Part shown: piece by piece, positions 35,837 to 47,458 of the stretch
Numbering within the stretch: position 1 is the first letter of the stretch
Layout: each line of letters begins with the position of its first letter
From: Zhengitettix transpicula
Taxonomy: Eukaryota; Arthropoda; Insecta; Orthoptera; Tetrigidae
DNA length: 64,000 nt
Reading direction: 5' to 3'
NCBI GenBank assembly: GCA_037074705.1
Contig: CM073593.1
Coordinates: 100,897,738 to 100,961,737 of the forward strand
Notes under the pieces: model-generated
What the model saw: only the letters and a program-made list of their open reading frames with translations
Databases searched by the model: none
Told to the model about the DNA's origin: nothing
Made by a program: the position numbers and the translations under genes

Positions 35837-36709
35837 ATATATATATATTTATAATTTGAGTCGGTAGATAAGAATGTGAATGACGATATAGTGAACATAA
35901 ATATATGCGTACGTTATTTATATCTTTTAAGAGACTCTGGTAATATTTCCGGACAAATACGCCTTATCACATTACCATCTTTTTCACGTATAAATGTATA
36001 CACAAGACAGTTATAACTTTATTAGTACGTTGTATTTTGTATTTTAATGACGATTTTAAAATTTATCAGAGTAATAATGTAAATCTTGCAATACACAGAA
36101 ACATTATTTCCGCTAGAAAAAAAAAATATATCGATACGATGATTCTTACGAGGAGTGTAAGCACCTCTATCTCTCTCCTTTCTTTTTACTGTTATGGCGG
36201 CAGTCGTGAATTTTCATGGATTCATGGCGTCTGTAAATTTAAAAATGGCAAGGTCTGCGAATATCTTACGAGTCATAATCGTATTAATACGCGCAACACA
36301 TTTGTACCTCACCGTTCAAACGTTTATGCGTCCATTTTCCAGAATTACGGCCTCTAGTAAAAATAAACCAGATGTGAATTTGCAGATGTTAAAAGTTGCT
36401 GTGCTTTCAAATGTCAGAGACGGATGCGAATAAATATTTTTCAGTGGTGATTTGGGAATATGTAACTAAACAAAAGTGGGAAAAGAATTTAAGGAATTTC
36501 TTAAACCAAAAATATTGACGTATAGATAAGATTAAAAAATTTCATTAACCTCATAAGGTTCACGGATTGGTTAAGAAATGTACCGGTTATTAATGAATAT
36601 TTAAATATAAAAATTTAATAAATTGTGACTTTGAAATTTTTTTTCTATGTATGGATATAAGAACAATATAACAGTATTTTAAACGAAAAAAAATTACGTC
36701 TGATTGAAA
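35837..36709. other. AT-rich intergenic DNA
   Basis: Overlapping frames at 36037-36433 lack domain signatures and splice context; not called. Confidence 0.4.
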
Positions 36710-36832
36710 ATAATGAATAAGAAAGATAGCCAATTCCGCGGAAAAGGGGAATATAAATACCACACGACGTTTCTGGGATCCTTGTTCCTTTCGTAAGGTG
36801 CTAAGAATTGAATTGGCTATCTTTATTATTCA
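36710..36832 (-). repeat. Rep-G copy
   Basis: AATGAATAAGAAAGATAGCC, core GACGTTTCTGGGATCCTTGT at 36763-36795, and an inverted end ATTGGCTATCTTTATTATTC. The core has CUUACGA, with the invariant G5 lost. Confidence 0.8.
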
Positions 36833-36855
36833 TAACAGTTTTTTAATACCAGTAA

Positions 36856-37116
36856 TTTTTTTAGGGTAACAGGTTACATAAAGGGTAATCCACATGGTGG
36901 CAACTCCCCTTTAATAGCATAGGAAGGGATTTGGAATGGGGGGATGCGGAAGGGTAGAGGAAGGGAGCCAAGGGTTAAATAGGGCCCCCGGGCTACGATT
37001 TAAGGATCCTACCCGGAAATTCGAATTATAGTGATGCAGGGAAAACCCCAGAAAAAACTTCATCAGGTAGGTCGGGTATTTGGTACTTGTCCCACGTCCT
37101 TCCGATGGTGGGAGAG
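36856..37116 (-). repeat. Rep-A short monomer 1 of 3
   Basis: From the T run and AGGGTAACAGGTTACAT to CCGATGGTGGGAGAG. It is truncated at the same internal point as its two neighbours and as 31832-32077. Confidence 0.9.
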
Positions 37117-37359
37117 TTTTTTTTAGGGCAACAGGCTACATGAGGGTAATCCACATGGCGGCAACTCCCCTTTAATAGAATAGGAAGGGATTTGAAAGGA
37201 GGGATGCGGAAGGGTAGAGGAAGGTAGCCAAGGGTTAAATAGGGCCCCCGGGCTATGGCTTAAGGATCTTATAGTGATGCAGCGAAAATCCCAGAAAAAC
37301 CTGCATCAGGTAGGCCGGGTATTTGGTACTTGTCCCACGTCCTTCCGATGGTGGGAGAG
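37117..37359 (-). repeat. Rep-A short monomer 2 of 3
   Basis: A head-to-tail copy of the preceding unit, with a short internal deletion near 37270. Confidence 0.9.
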
Positions 37360-37608
37360 TTTTTTTTTAGGGCAACAGGCGGGTAATCCACATGGCGGCA
37401 ACTCCCCTTTAATAGAATAGGAAGGGATTTGACAGGGGGGGATGCGGAAGGTTAGAGGAAGGTAGCCAAGGGATAAATAGGGCCCCCGGGCTATGGTTTA
37501 AGGATCCTACCCGGAAATTCGCCTTAAAGTGATGCAGGGAAAACCCTAGAAAAACCTGCATAAGGTAGGTCGGGCATTTGTCCCACGCCCTTCCGATGGT
37601 GGGAGAGG
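37360..37608 (-). repeat. Rep-A short monomer 3 of 3
   Basis: Same unit, lacking CTACATGA after the T run. It ends at CCGATGGTGGGAGAG and unique AT-rich DNA follows. Confidence 0.9.
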
Positions 37609-38634
37609 GGTTAACACAAACAAAATATATTTTAATTATTTTTTGGCAATGCCTGTGACAGAGAAACAAAACAGATTAAATTATAATTTAACTATATGAA
37701 CAATTTTTTTTACTATTATTAAACACAAAAATTAAACTATTTAAATGTCTTACATGTTCTTTTATATTCAAGGCGACTTTAAAAAATTTTCCTTAAATTA
37801 CTATTTAGTTTAGAGACGGAATATTGTGTTTATTAACAAAAAAATAAATAAATGAACGTCATTTCGTCCACCTTTAGAACCTTTCGAGGTTCAAACTGAA
37901 ACTTAGAAATTAATTATAAATGCTTTTTGAAGAACATTAACGAAAAAAATTAATAATTAATTAATTGTTAATAAGTGTTGTAAATTTATTAATTTAAATT
38001 ATTATAATTGTGAAACAATTTTTCCTTCATTCTTACTATTAGGTTTCTTAAACCACCCTTTGCTCAGGTGTGACGCAATTAAATTTGTAATTCTTATCTC
38101 AGTAATGAAAACTAAATTTAGCAGCGGTAAATGCCTTAAGAGGTGCAGTCAACGCACGTTTGTCACAATGTTAGGAAGAGAGATTACAAGCTGTGAGAAT
38201 GAAATCCATCCCCCAGAAGAATCATAAAAATAGGTTACGACACGAAGGCTTAAGGCATCTGTGTTAACACCCGGGCCACTATTTCTGACACAAGTCGTAA
38301 GAGCTGCAATAAAATTTACGTCTCTAGTAGTTATATTTATATCCTAGCCATCCTCCGCCCCCCCCCCCAAAAAAAATAAAGAACCTCCTGAAATCTTTGC
38401 ATAAAATTTTATACTTTACACTGTGGAACGTGTAAATTATTCAATTTCGCCTTATGGAGAGTGGTAGATAAATGTACAAGTCACATACCGTGAGTGATTT
38501 TTTAGAAACATTATAAGGAAAAAACCTGACTACAATTTCTGATTAATTCGTTGCTGGACCTAAATTTAGAAAACTCGATCAAATAAACAAATAATGATAT
38601 AGGAAAATGAAATTATAACATTTACGACTGATTG
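37609..38634. other. AT-rich intergenic DNA
   Basis: A GC-richer part at 38090-38350 and a C(10)A(8) run at 38358; no gene seen. Confidence 0.4.
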
Positions 38635-39420
38635 AATATAAGGAATAAGAAAGCCAATTCAGATAAAATCTATATAATAAAAAAGGATGTATATTTGTAT
38701 GTATGTATGTATGTACGTATTTACGTTGTTCTTTATACAAATTTTATCGCGTGTACAGAATGCAACAAAAATTGGTATACGTATTCTGCCAAAATCGAGA
38801 ACCGGTACTGTGGGGGTGACAAACCCATACCATATATGTGGAAAGAATTATAATTAAAAACCATTATCATTAAATGTTAAATTACTGCGCGCCAAGAGAC
38901 AATGACGTCACGCGAGAGAGAGACGTTACTACGCAACGAACAAAGGAAATTCTCCTTTATTAGGAATGAAATAAAGCAGAAATATTTTCTTTAAATAAAA
39001 AATATAATTTTATACAGCAATACTCCATCGAATGGTAATAAAGAAGAATACGAATTACTTTACCATCCTTGCGGAAAATGTAAGTTAATTTTCGCGCTGT
39101 ATTAGTTGTGAGTCTAGCTAACAATTTCATCAATGTAATATTTCGTAATGTATGAAGACTGAGTGACGATTATATCCTGAAATACTCAAGGAATATATTT
39201 AAGTATTCAATTAAATACTTTTTTGAGTTTATATAAATAAGTACACGAGCAACGCCGGGCACTCAGCTAGTATGTAATAATATAAATACCACAAAACGTT
39301 TCTGGGATCCTTGTCTCCTTTCCTCAGGTGCGAAAAAGAGCCTAGAGCGACACAACTGCACTTGTCAGATGACAAAACTCAAAAGCTTCTTTGATATAGG
39401 ATAATAGCTAGACAAAATTG
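38635..39420 (-). repeat. Rep-G copy split by a Rep-C insertion
   Basis: The left part 38635-38668 and right part 39272-39420 form one Rep-G repeat around Rep-C. The core lies at 39291-39330 (CUGAGGA ... GAAACGUU) and AGCCTAGAGCGACACAACTG follows. Confidence 0.82.
38669..39271 (-). mobile_element. Rep-C element nested in a Rep-G repeat
   Basis: Inverted copy of 16985-17565. It splits a Rep-G repeat cleanly: ...GCCAATTCAGATAAAA on the left continues as GTAATAATATAAATACC on the right. This gives the element's ends as TCTATATAATAAAAAAGG and GCACTCAGCTAGTA. A CRE-like TGACGTCA lies inside both copies. Confidence 0.87.
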
Positions 39421-39761
39421 AGGATGTAAAAAATAAACATCACACAACTTCTCTTTTGTCGATTTCTTCAGGTTGTAGAGTTGAGTTAGTTTTTCTTTGT
39501 TATGTCGCTTGCATTGCGCTACATTGATTTTGAAATCTAATCTACTCTCAACTGTAGACCTAAATAAAGCAACAAGGTTCGCGGTAACGTTGTATAATAT
39601 TTATTTTTTTCAGTAATCCATACGGATAATTTTTGTTTTAATTACGATATTTTTTTCAAAACGCCCATTTTTTAAAGTTTTAATTTAACGTCTGTTTTAA
39701 ATTAATAAACCAATCGATTTCCTTATACAGACACTTTTTATATATAATTTTTTATTATGAA

Positions 39762-39796
39762 GACGTTTCGATACCTTTTTTTTGTATCTTCTTCAG
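39762..39796 (-). ncRNA. Hammerhead-like motif
   Basis: CUGAAGA, one extra A, a perfect five-pair stem GAUAC/GUAUC, then GAAACGUC. The same form occurs at 9971-10008 (minus, CCGAAGA, GAAACGCC) and 10140-10176 (plus, CAGAAGA, GAAACGUC), which are inverted to each other. Confidence 0.5.
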
Positions 39797-39968
39797 GTAT
39801 TTGAGGAGGTATTCAGATTAGATTAGATTGTACAAAGTAAACAATGGCAAGCTAAAGTGTCTGTATAATATCGTCAATTGTTTTATTAGATTTTATAAGA
39901 TAAAAAATAATAATTGGGGATAAAAATATAATCTTATATATAATGCTTACTTTAATTTTATTGCTTTA

Positions 39969-40996
39969 CTAGCGGGTGCCCGGCGTTGCCCGAGATGTCA
40001 TTTATCCATAACCCCCGATACACTCCAATTTTGGTTGCTTTTGCGCTATTTTTATGTAACGCTCCTCGATCCTCTACCCCCACCCCAAGGCGTCCTCCCC
40101 TCTCATACTGAAAGGAGTTGAAATTATACACAAACTTCACCAGTAGAAATACTATCAATTCCATTAACGCCTGCCGAATATTATTTCCACACGATCATCA
40201 ACCGGTTAACATGTTTGAAAATTTACAACCCCTCGTTGGGAATGTTAAACGGTAATTCTAATGTCATAATTAAACTCATTGACATCCATAATACTTTGAA
40301 TTGAATCTAATCTCGGTTGTATTCGCGTTATTTTCTTGTAAAGCCCGTCCACCCTTACCCTTAAGGGCGCATCCCTCCCAAGCCCGAAATGGGTTGAAAT
40401 TAAACACGGAGAACGTGTAGGGAAATTTTATGAATATAATTGTTCCAGAAATATATTTATTTGATGCAAAATTCGGTTGGTTAACTTATTTTAAAAGTTC
40501 TACCCTCCGCCCAACCCTTCCTACCCAATCCTACAACCGCGCGTTGTCCAGATTGTCATAAATGAACTCAGAGACATCCATTACCTTTGAGTTGACTCGA
40601 ATCTCGGTATTTTTAGCGTTATTTACTTGTAACCCGCCTCCACAGCCACCCCTAATGTGCTCAACCCTCGTGCCACAATGGGTTAAAATTAATAAAAATC
40701 ACATGATTAGAAATACTATTAATCTAATTAACGCTGAAAAATATTTATGCAACGCAAATATCGGACATTTTAGCATGTTTGAAGATTTCCACCACCGTCC
40801 ACCCTTGCTCCTGGGGGTGGTAGGCGTGTTACACCCACACAGTGTTAGTTTCCCTGTCGCAAAGAACACGTGTACGAAATTTGGTGAAATTGCTTCGAGG
40901 TTGTAGATTTGTAAGCGGAACATACCCATCCATATACATACCTATGTATATACATACATTTATACACAGACCCGCATAAGGCAATTTTATATAATA
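39969..40996 (+). mobile_element. Rep-B element, longer diverged copy
   Basis: Head CTAGCGGGTGCCCGGCGTTG, then ATTTATCCATAACCCCCGAT, two partial internal repeats (TCTCGGTTGTATTCGCGTTA near 40315 and a variant near 40604) and AAGAACACGTGTACGAAATT near 40860. It ends in ATACATAC repeats and TTTTATATAATAGAAG. About 250 bp longer than the other copies. Confidence 0.78.
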
Positions 40997-41847
40997 GAAG
41001 CTATATATGTATACACTATTTAAAACAATTACTGAATTTGTACATAGACAAACACCTAAACTTTCTCTAAATTATCCTACCTACACTACTTCTAATTATT
41101 TATTGATTTTGAACTATTTTTTGATATATTATTATTATTTAACTGTTAATTTTAAACAAATACAAAGGTTTTTAATTTCAATACTGAAATATTAAATTTT
41201 TATAAATATTTTTTTCCCATGTAAGGGATGTCTTGTTTACCTGGGAAGTACCTGGAAGCGAGTCTAGTCTCTAATTTTTCCTACTCACCGTAATTTAATT
41301 TATTTATAAATTTTGAACGATTTTTTGATATATCATAATTATTTATTTAACCGTTAATTTTAAACAAATCACAGAGGTTTTAAAACCAATACTAAAATTT
41401 TCAATTCGAAACTCCTGTATGGGATATTTTGGTTTACCTCAGTCAGTGATTTTTCAGTACCCGGAAGCGAGTCTAGTCACAGTCGGAAGTCGTAAACTGT
41501 ATTGCGCTGTGAATTATCCTTCACGAGAAGTAATTTCCTGGACACAAATCTTCTCCCGATGCAAATTCTCTGGAGCTGCGATCTCCATATCAGTAATTAA
41601 AATGAAACTTTGGGGTTGTTTTTTTTTTTCTTCTGGAATTTGTAATGTATGGTTGTAAAGTGTGGATGATGTATTCAGGAGTAGTCCCTAGTGACAACAT
41701 CAAAAAAACTTACCAATCAAAATCGAACCGTTAAAAGTTAATAATAATTTTAGTTATAATAAATATAACAACACTATAATTAGAGAACAAACTCATAGTA
41801 TGAACGAGTATAGTAAGGTCTTTGCTCTTTTACTAATAAAAGAAGAA
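40997..41847. other. AT-rich DNA with a local duplication
   Basis: TATTTATTGATTTTGAACTA ... GTTAATTTTAAACAAAT (41095-41160) is repeated at 41300-41368 with the following sequence (ACCTGGAAGCGAGTCTAGTC near 41248; CCGGAAGCGAGTCTAGTC near 41461). A diverged tandem duplication of about 205 bp. Confidence 0.6.
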
Positions 41848-42351
41848 AGTCTGCGAGGGATGTTCTCTCGCAGGTAGAACCTTGTAGGAGAGATACGAAG
41901 GGGCTGCCTTAGGGGATGCCTTTTTCTCTCCGTTTTTGAACTAAGGATCCCACAAGCCGAGGCACCTCGGCCTGTTCTGAGACCTGGAACATACGGCAAG
42001 GAGTTGTCCGCTATTCCCATTGGAATAGTCTGCCAGCTACCTTCTAAACTGGTCGAGACACGGAGAAGGGAATGTTGCGTCCCCACAGCAAACTCCTATC
42101 CCGCTATCGGAAGGGCGTGGGACAAGTACCCAATGTCCGACCAACCTGATGCAGGTTTTTCTAAGGTTTTCCTTGCATTTCTTTAGGCGAATGCCGGGTA
42201 GGATCCTTAAAATATAACCCGGGGCCCTAGTTAACCCTTGGCTACCTTCCTCTACCCTTCCGCTTCCCGCCTTTAAAATCTCTTCCCATGATGTTAAAGG
42301 GGAGTTGCCCAACGTGGATTACCCTCGTGTAGCCAGTTGCCCTAAAAAAAA
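41848..42351 (+). repeat. Rep-A copy, near full length
   Basis: Starts GTCTGCGAGGGATGTTCTCT and has a small deletion after CTGTTCTGAGA. It ends CCAGTTGCCCTAAAAAAA and is followed 28 bp later by another copy. Confidence 0.92.
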
Positions 42352-42378
42352 TTACTAATAAAATGGCCTCGTCAAGGA

Positions 42379-42880
42379 AACCTACGAGAGGATTCTCTCG
42401 TATGTGAACCTTCCCAGAGATCTCTGGCGGGGGCTACCTTTGGGAATGCCTTCACAACTCTCTGGTTTTTTTGATGCCGATGTACCTTTGAGAGGTGTAT
42501 GTTCCGGGGTCGCAGACCTTGGGCATACGGTAAGAGTTGTCCGCTATTCCTATTGAAATAGTCGGCCAGCTGCCTCCAAAACTGGCCAAGGCATGGCGAG
42601 GGGTAAGCTGTAACCCCACAGCAAACCCCTCTCCCGCTATCGGGTCGTGGGACCAAATTCCCGACCTACCTGATGCAGGTTTTTATAGGGTTTGTCCTGA
42701 ATTACTTTTAGGCGAATGCCGGGTATGATCCTTAAACTATAGCCCGGTGGCCCTAGTTAACCCTTGGCTACCTTCCTCTACCCTTTCGCATCCCGCCTTT
42801 GAAATCCCTTCGTATGCTATTAAAGGGCAGTTACCTACGTGGATTACCGTCCTGTAGCCTGTTGTCCTCCGAAAAAAAAA
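42379..42880 (+). repeat. Rep-A copy, near full length
   Basis: Starts ACCTACGAGAGGATTCTCTC, of the same subtype as 8512-9043 (AACCTTCCCAGAGATCTCTGG). It ends CTGTTGTCCTCCG plus A tail. Confidence 0.92.
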
Positions 42881-45800
42881 TTCCTTCCTTCCTTGTCTTA
42901 CCAGTTAATTTTTACAATTCATATTTGATGTTTTTTCTGTCTGTTGAAGTGTTATTTTGCGTCCTTGATTGGAACCTGACCAAATGCTACCATATTATAA
43001 GAATTTATTTTTCGTTGAAAAATTGTGATAAATCCTTAAGAAGTCCATGGTTTGAAAAATGGAATGTCAGGAAGAACAATTATTTGTGTAATAAATAATA
43101 ATAATTAAATTATCATAATTATATGCGCACAAATATTGTAACTACGAAGAACACAGTCCTGATTAATACTCTTTTAAAAATATTTATATGTGAGTTTTTA
43201 GGTACGTATAAATGTAAAAACAAATATAATTTTTATTAATATTATTTATTATACGAATAATTGTTTTTTTATGTTATTATATATAAAGTTTTTATTAATA
43301 ATTATGAATATCGCCATTTAAGACCGAAATCATCGGATAAAATATATTGTTTTTGACCAGGAACCGTCATAAAGTCGCCATACAACGGTGACATTAACCA
43401 AATCAATGTTCATAAAATTTACGACCTTATAGAGAATATATTTTACGATTTGAAATGTGGCAACAGGGGAACAGATAATTTGTAGAGCCGCTCGAAGACT
43501 TGTGGCAATCTACAATGACACTAATCAATCCCTCCCGGCATTTTGCCAAGACTTATTGACAACTCTGGTTCAGTTCTAATCGCCATGGGATTGTAAATGC
43601 TGATTCGGTAGTCCTCTTAACATATTCAGGATATTCGATCCTTAACCGTAACGAGCTGGTACGAGTTTGACCGTTCAAACGATAATTTCCTAGTTAATAT
43701 TCTTCTCCAGACGCAACAACCCTTTATAGTCAGCGTATGTCATATGAGGTGAAAATATGCTTACTATATGCTTATATATATATGCTTACTAATATAACTA
43801 AGATATAATTATCTTTTAACTTATTCTTAGTATACGTAGCAGGAAAATCTCAGTGGCATATGTACATGACCAGATTTAAGGTGACCTTGGACGCCCAGCT
43901 GCCTATATAAGAGGACAAAACTCATAATTCTGGAAAAGCCTTGTGTTCTAAAGCGAAATATTGGAAAAAATGGTTTATTAATAAAGTTTATTGGACGCGA
44001 AACCCTGTAGTTATTTAATATTTTTAATATTTAAATGTTGTGTTAATGGGAAGTTTCCAGTCAGATATGATTTATGGATTTTATTTGTTTATTACATGTT
44101 TGAGGTGAATTTTGTTTAATTATCATAATATTTATAAAAATTCTGGTGGGATAATTACGAGAAATCTATTTTGGTGAGTGTTTGTCAACGGAAACTAAAT
44201 CGTATTGCCTTAATGTAATGTCCATAGAGTTCAAGGTAGATTTCGTTATAATTGACAGGAAATTACGAGGCGTTGGGCAAAAAGGAACGGGGGTTTAAAA
44301 GGAAGAAGGGGGGATGCTTGAAATGGTCACATTTATCACTTTAGGTGAAGCACGAGTATCTGGAGCCAGTGGCGCCGCCCTGGTGACGGTGGGGCGCGGA
44401 AACCATGAGGCAGCGGATTAAACACGCGTTATTCCAGTTAATTGGTGAAGGGAGGGGCAGAGCCGTTATATCCTGGCAGAGCTGCAAGTAATTAACTATG
44501 TCCCTGGCAGCGGAACAGGGAACCGCAGTTTACATGCTTCAAACTTAAAAAAAAAAAGAGGAAGTGCGTTACAGTAGAATAAACTTAGGAGTAGGCAAAC
44601 AAAAGCCACATACAAACACAGACGGAAAGAAAGAACAACTTAGTTACCCAAACGTCATTGACAAAAGTATATGACTTGCCTTTCAGATGGTAATTGTTCT
44701 GAAACGACTAGAGTTGCACCTTTACTCATAATTTACAACCGTGTGACTAATCAAAGTTTACCATAACAAAAAACGGTTAATCAAGTTGTTTCGACAATTT
44801 GCAGTCAAAAGTGAGGAATATTTGACCCTCTAACCGAACAGAAAATAATAAAATCAGTCTAAGAAAATTCTTAATAGTAAATAATTAAACTCTATGGTGG
44901 TATTATTATAAAAAAAATTATGGAAATATGAACAGTTATTAACAAATAATTAAATTCTTTAATTCTACTTATTGATTTAGTGAGCCACCAATTAAAATCC
45001 ATTTTATATAAGGCAAAGTTATAAACAAATAATTGCGGGGTTTGCTTACATTAACTTCCACATGTTAGTGGAATATTTTTAGGCATTTGGCATCTTCAGG
45101 AATGTAGGATGCTTCGTCCAGTCTGTTGTTGACATTCTCTCCGCAACAGAGCTACACGACATAACCCTTTGTCGCCCCCCCCCCCCATCCTCGGAGAAAC
45201 TCCATAGTTGGCCAAGAACAACTTTATTGTCTAGGCGACATGAGGAATGGGGGTGACGTTTCCCAGGTGGGGGAAACGAGATATAAAAAGGCGAAGGTAA
45301 AAAAGGCTCGCGAAGGCCATTTTTCATCTTTTGGAACATGTTAAGATGTCAACATTGTTTTTTTTTCATGTATGGTAACACATTGTAAAAGCGTCGGAAA
45401 GAGAATTGAAGAGAAGGAAATTCAATAACTCATTTTATAACTTCCAAAAATTAGAAATAAATATATAAGTATTATAGGAACGATAAATGCGTTAAAGCAA
45501 ATAAATATAAAATGGGTTGGCACGAAAAAAAATATCGAAGAAATAAATATTATAAACGAGATAAATCAGTTAATAGAGTTAATTAACTATGAAGGTTAAA
45601 CTATGTAATTGATTACTTTAAAACTGGCGAATTTTATTAACTGCCTCCTAGCGTCATTTTTATAAATAAAATATGAAATGTTCTCATATATATTTCAGAT
45701 ATTAACCCTTTAGTGTATACTGTAGCACGTGTGCAACATAACATTTATTATCACCCCAGAGGCATCTGTTGATTCCTAAGAGAACTAATTTGTGATGAAG

Positions 45801-46046
45801 ATATGAAACAACATGAACTTAAGGAAATTTGAAACTTTCGTTACAGGTTAAAACATGCTTTCTGTGAGTCAACCCCTTAAGCCAGATTTTTCTACCCGCC
45901 AACTTAAAAATTTTTGTTTTCTTTTTTTAGTGCTTTTTTTCCAAGAAACAATATTTAAGATTATTTCTCAGGGTATTGGAATTGCACTAATATAATAATA
46001 ATACAAATTACTGTGAATTATTGATAAATCAGACCTAATTATTTTT
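42881..46046. other. Mostly unique intergenic DNA, LTR-like piece and conserved-looking islands
   Basis: GC-richer non-repetitive islands at 43440-43720 and 44340-44530. A TATATAAGAG box (43903) with AATAAA (43979) downstream resembles an LTR promoter/poly-A pair, but no TG...CA ends were found. A C(13) run is at 45176. Confidence 0.35.
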
Positions 46047-46097
46047 ATGAATAAGAAAGATAGCCAATAAAGACAGAAAAGGTAATATAAATACCAC

Positions 46098-46135
46098 ACA
46101 ACGTTTCTGGGATCCTTGTTTCTTTCGTCAGGTGC
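46098..46135 (-). ncRNA. Rep-G hammerhead-like motif, left arm
   Basis: CUGACGA, AA, a hairpin AAGGAAACAAGGAUCCC region, A, then GAAACGUU. Stem I GCAC/GUGU (four pairs) is in exact register with the cleavage site. The closing 10.1-11.1 pair is A-A, not G-C, so activity is doubtful. Confidence 0.4.
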
Positions 46136-46272
46136 TAAGAAGAGCCTAGAGAAACACAACTGCGCTGGTCAGTTGACAACACTCAAAAGCCAACACTCAA
46201 AGATTAAACAGTTATATATCTTTGAGTGTTGTCAACTGACCAGCGCAGTTGTGTCGCTCTAGGCTCTTCTTA

Positions 46273-46310
46273 CCACCTGACGAAAGGAACAAGGAACCCT
46301 GAAACGTTGT
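46273..46310 (+). ncRNA. Rep-G hammerhead-like motif, right arm
   Basis: CUGACGA, AAGGAACAAGGAACCCU, GAAACGUU. Stem II is weakened by changes to AACCCU. Confidence 0.35.
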
Positions 46311-46594
46311 CTGGTATTTATATTACCCTTTTAGTCTCAATTGGCTATCTTTCTTATTCATTATTTTCAATTAGACATAAAGTTTTTCATTTTAATTATA
46401 TTTATGTTGAATATTTGCAACATCGTGAGCCAAATATACTTTGGTCACGTTTGATATTTTCTTCCGTGTTGTATTCACAAAAATATATCTTAATATTTTA
46501 GTTAAAAAATCCCAACAAAAATCGTGCTGTAAAGGGTTAAATGAACCATTATGGAGTTTTCGATGGTAATTTAATTTAATCCTTGATTTAATTG

Positions 46595-46660
46595 ACAATG
46601 CTGGGATTCAAATTCGGGACCTCTGTGAAGACGCTGACAAACACAACGTCGGGTATAAAT
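46595..46660 (-). repeat. SINE B-box fragment
   Basis: Minus strand CACAGAGGTCCCGAATTTGA followed by ATCCCAG keeps the B-box region of the SINE family at 2133; the A box is not recognisable. Confidence 0.4.
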
Positions 46661-47458
46661 AATATATTTAACATAAGTACATATTCTATGTTAAGTTGTA
46701 TTTAAGGGTATTTTTTTTATTATATTTTTATGGATTATAAATAAAAGCTGCCCTTGATATGTAGAGATATTACATCTACTAATTAGAGGCCCAAATTGAA
46801 AAACATGAGCGGTTTAGCAAATTAAGCGTATTAATTGGAGTATATTGGATGGCGTACAGACCGATGATGTCACACTTAACATTTTTCATTCACATAAAGT
46901 GAATGCGACCAGACAAAGGAGCTGCTCCAGTTAACGTGCTGCTCATGCATGGAGTAATTAGTAAGGTCGACGATAACAAGGACGCCTCGTTGCGGCGAGA
47001 AGCAACCGCTTTGCCTGTCTGCACATCAACTCGCAAATGAAATTTTACGTTCTGCTGATTCGCAATAACGATCCAACTGGCACCTCATGCGTCACACACA
47101 GACGCAGGCATGTCAAGAAAAAAATTTCATTTGGAAAAAAGTTGAAAAGAACAGTTTAAACGTCACGCTGGCAATAAAGTTCCGTTTTGTTTTATTACTT
47201 AAATGGAATCGAAGATGAGAAAGAACGTCGAATACAAGACATAAAACTACAAAAAAATTTCGGTTATTAAATTGCATATTTAATAACCGGAAAATGAAGA
47301 ATAAAGTAAAAGTTGTTTAGCTTAATGTTGAAAATAATCGCTGTATACATAAAACTAAAAAGCATTTACTTTATGGAATACGAAAATGATGACACTACGA
47401 GGCTCTAAGAGAAAAATGGTTATCTTTTTCTGTGCTCGATGCGTGAAAGGAATTTTTC

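Larger units (their letters stand above)
46047..46362. repeat. Rep-G inverted pair: 145-bp arms, 27-bp loop
   Basis: The left arm (46047-46192) starts ATGAATAAGAAAGATAGCCA and ends GACAACACTCAAAAG. The right arm (46220-46362) is its near-perfect inverse. Each arm holds one hammerhead-like motif (46098-46135 minus, 46273-46310 plus). A transcript would fold into a long hairpin. Confidence 0.92.

Noticed and set aside
43740..44040. A second solo LTR suggested by TATATAAGAG and AATAAA
   Set aside because: No inverted TG...CA ends or target duplication could be found, so it is noted only as a weak signal.
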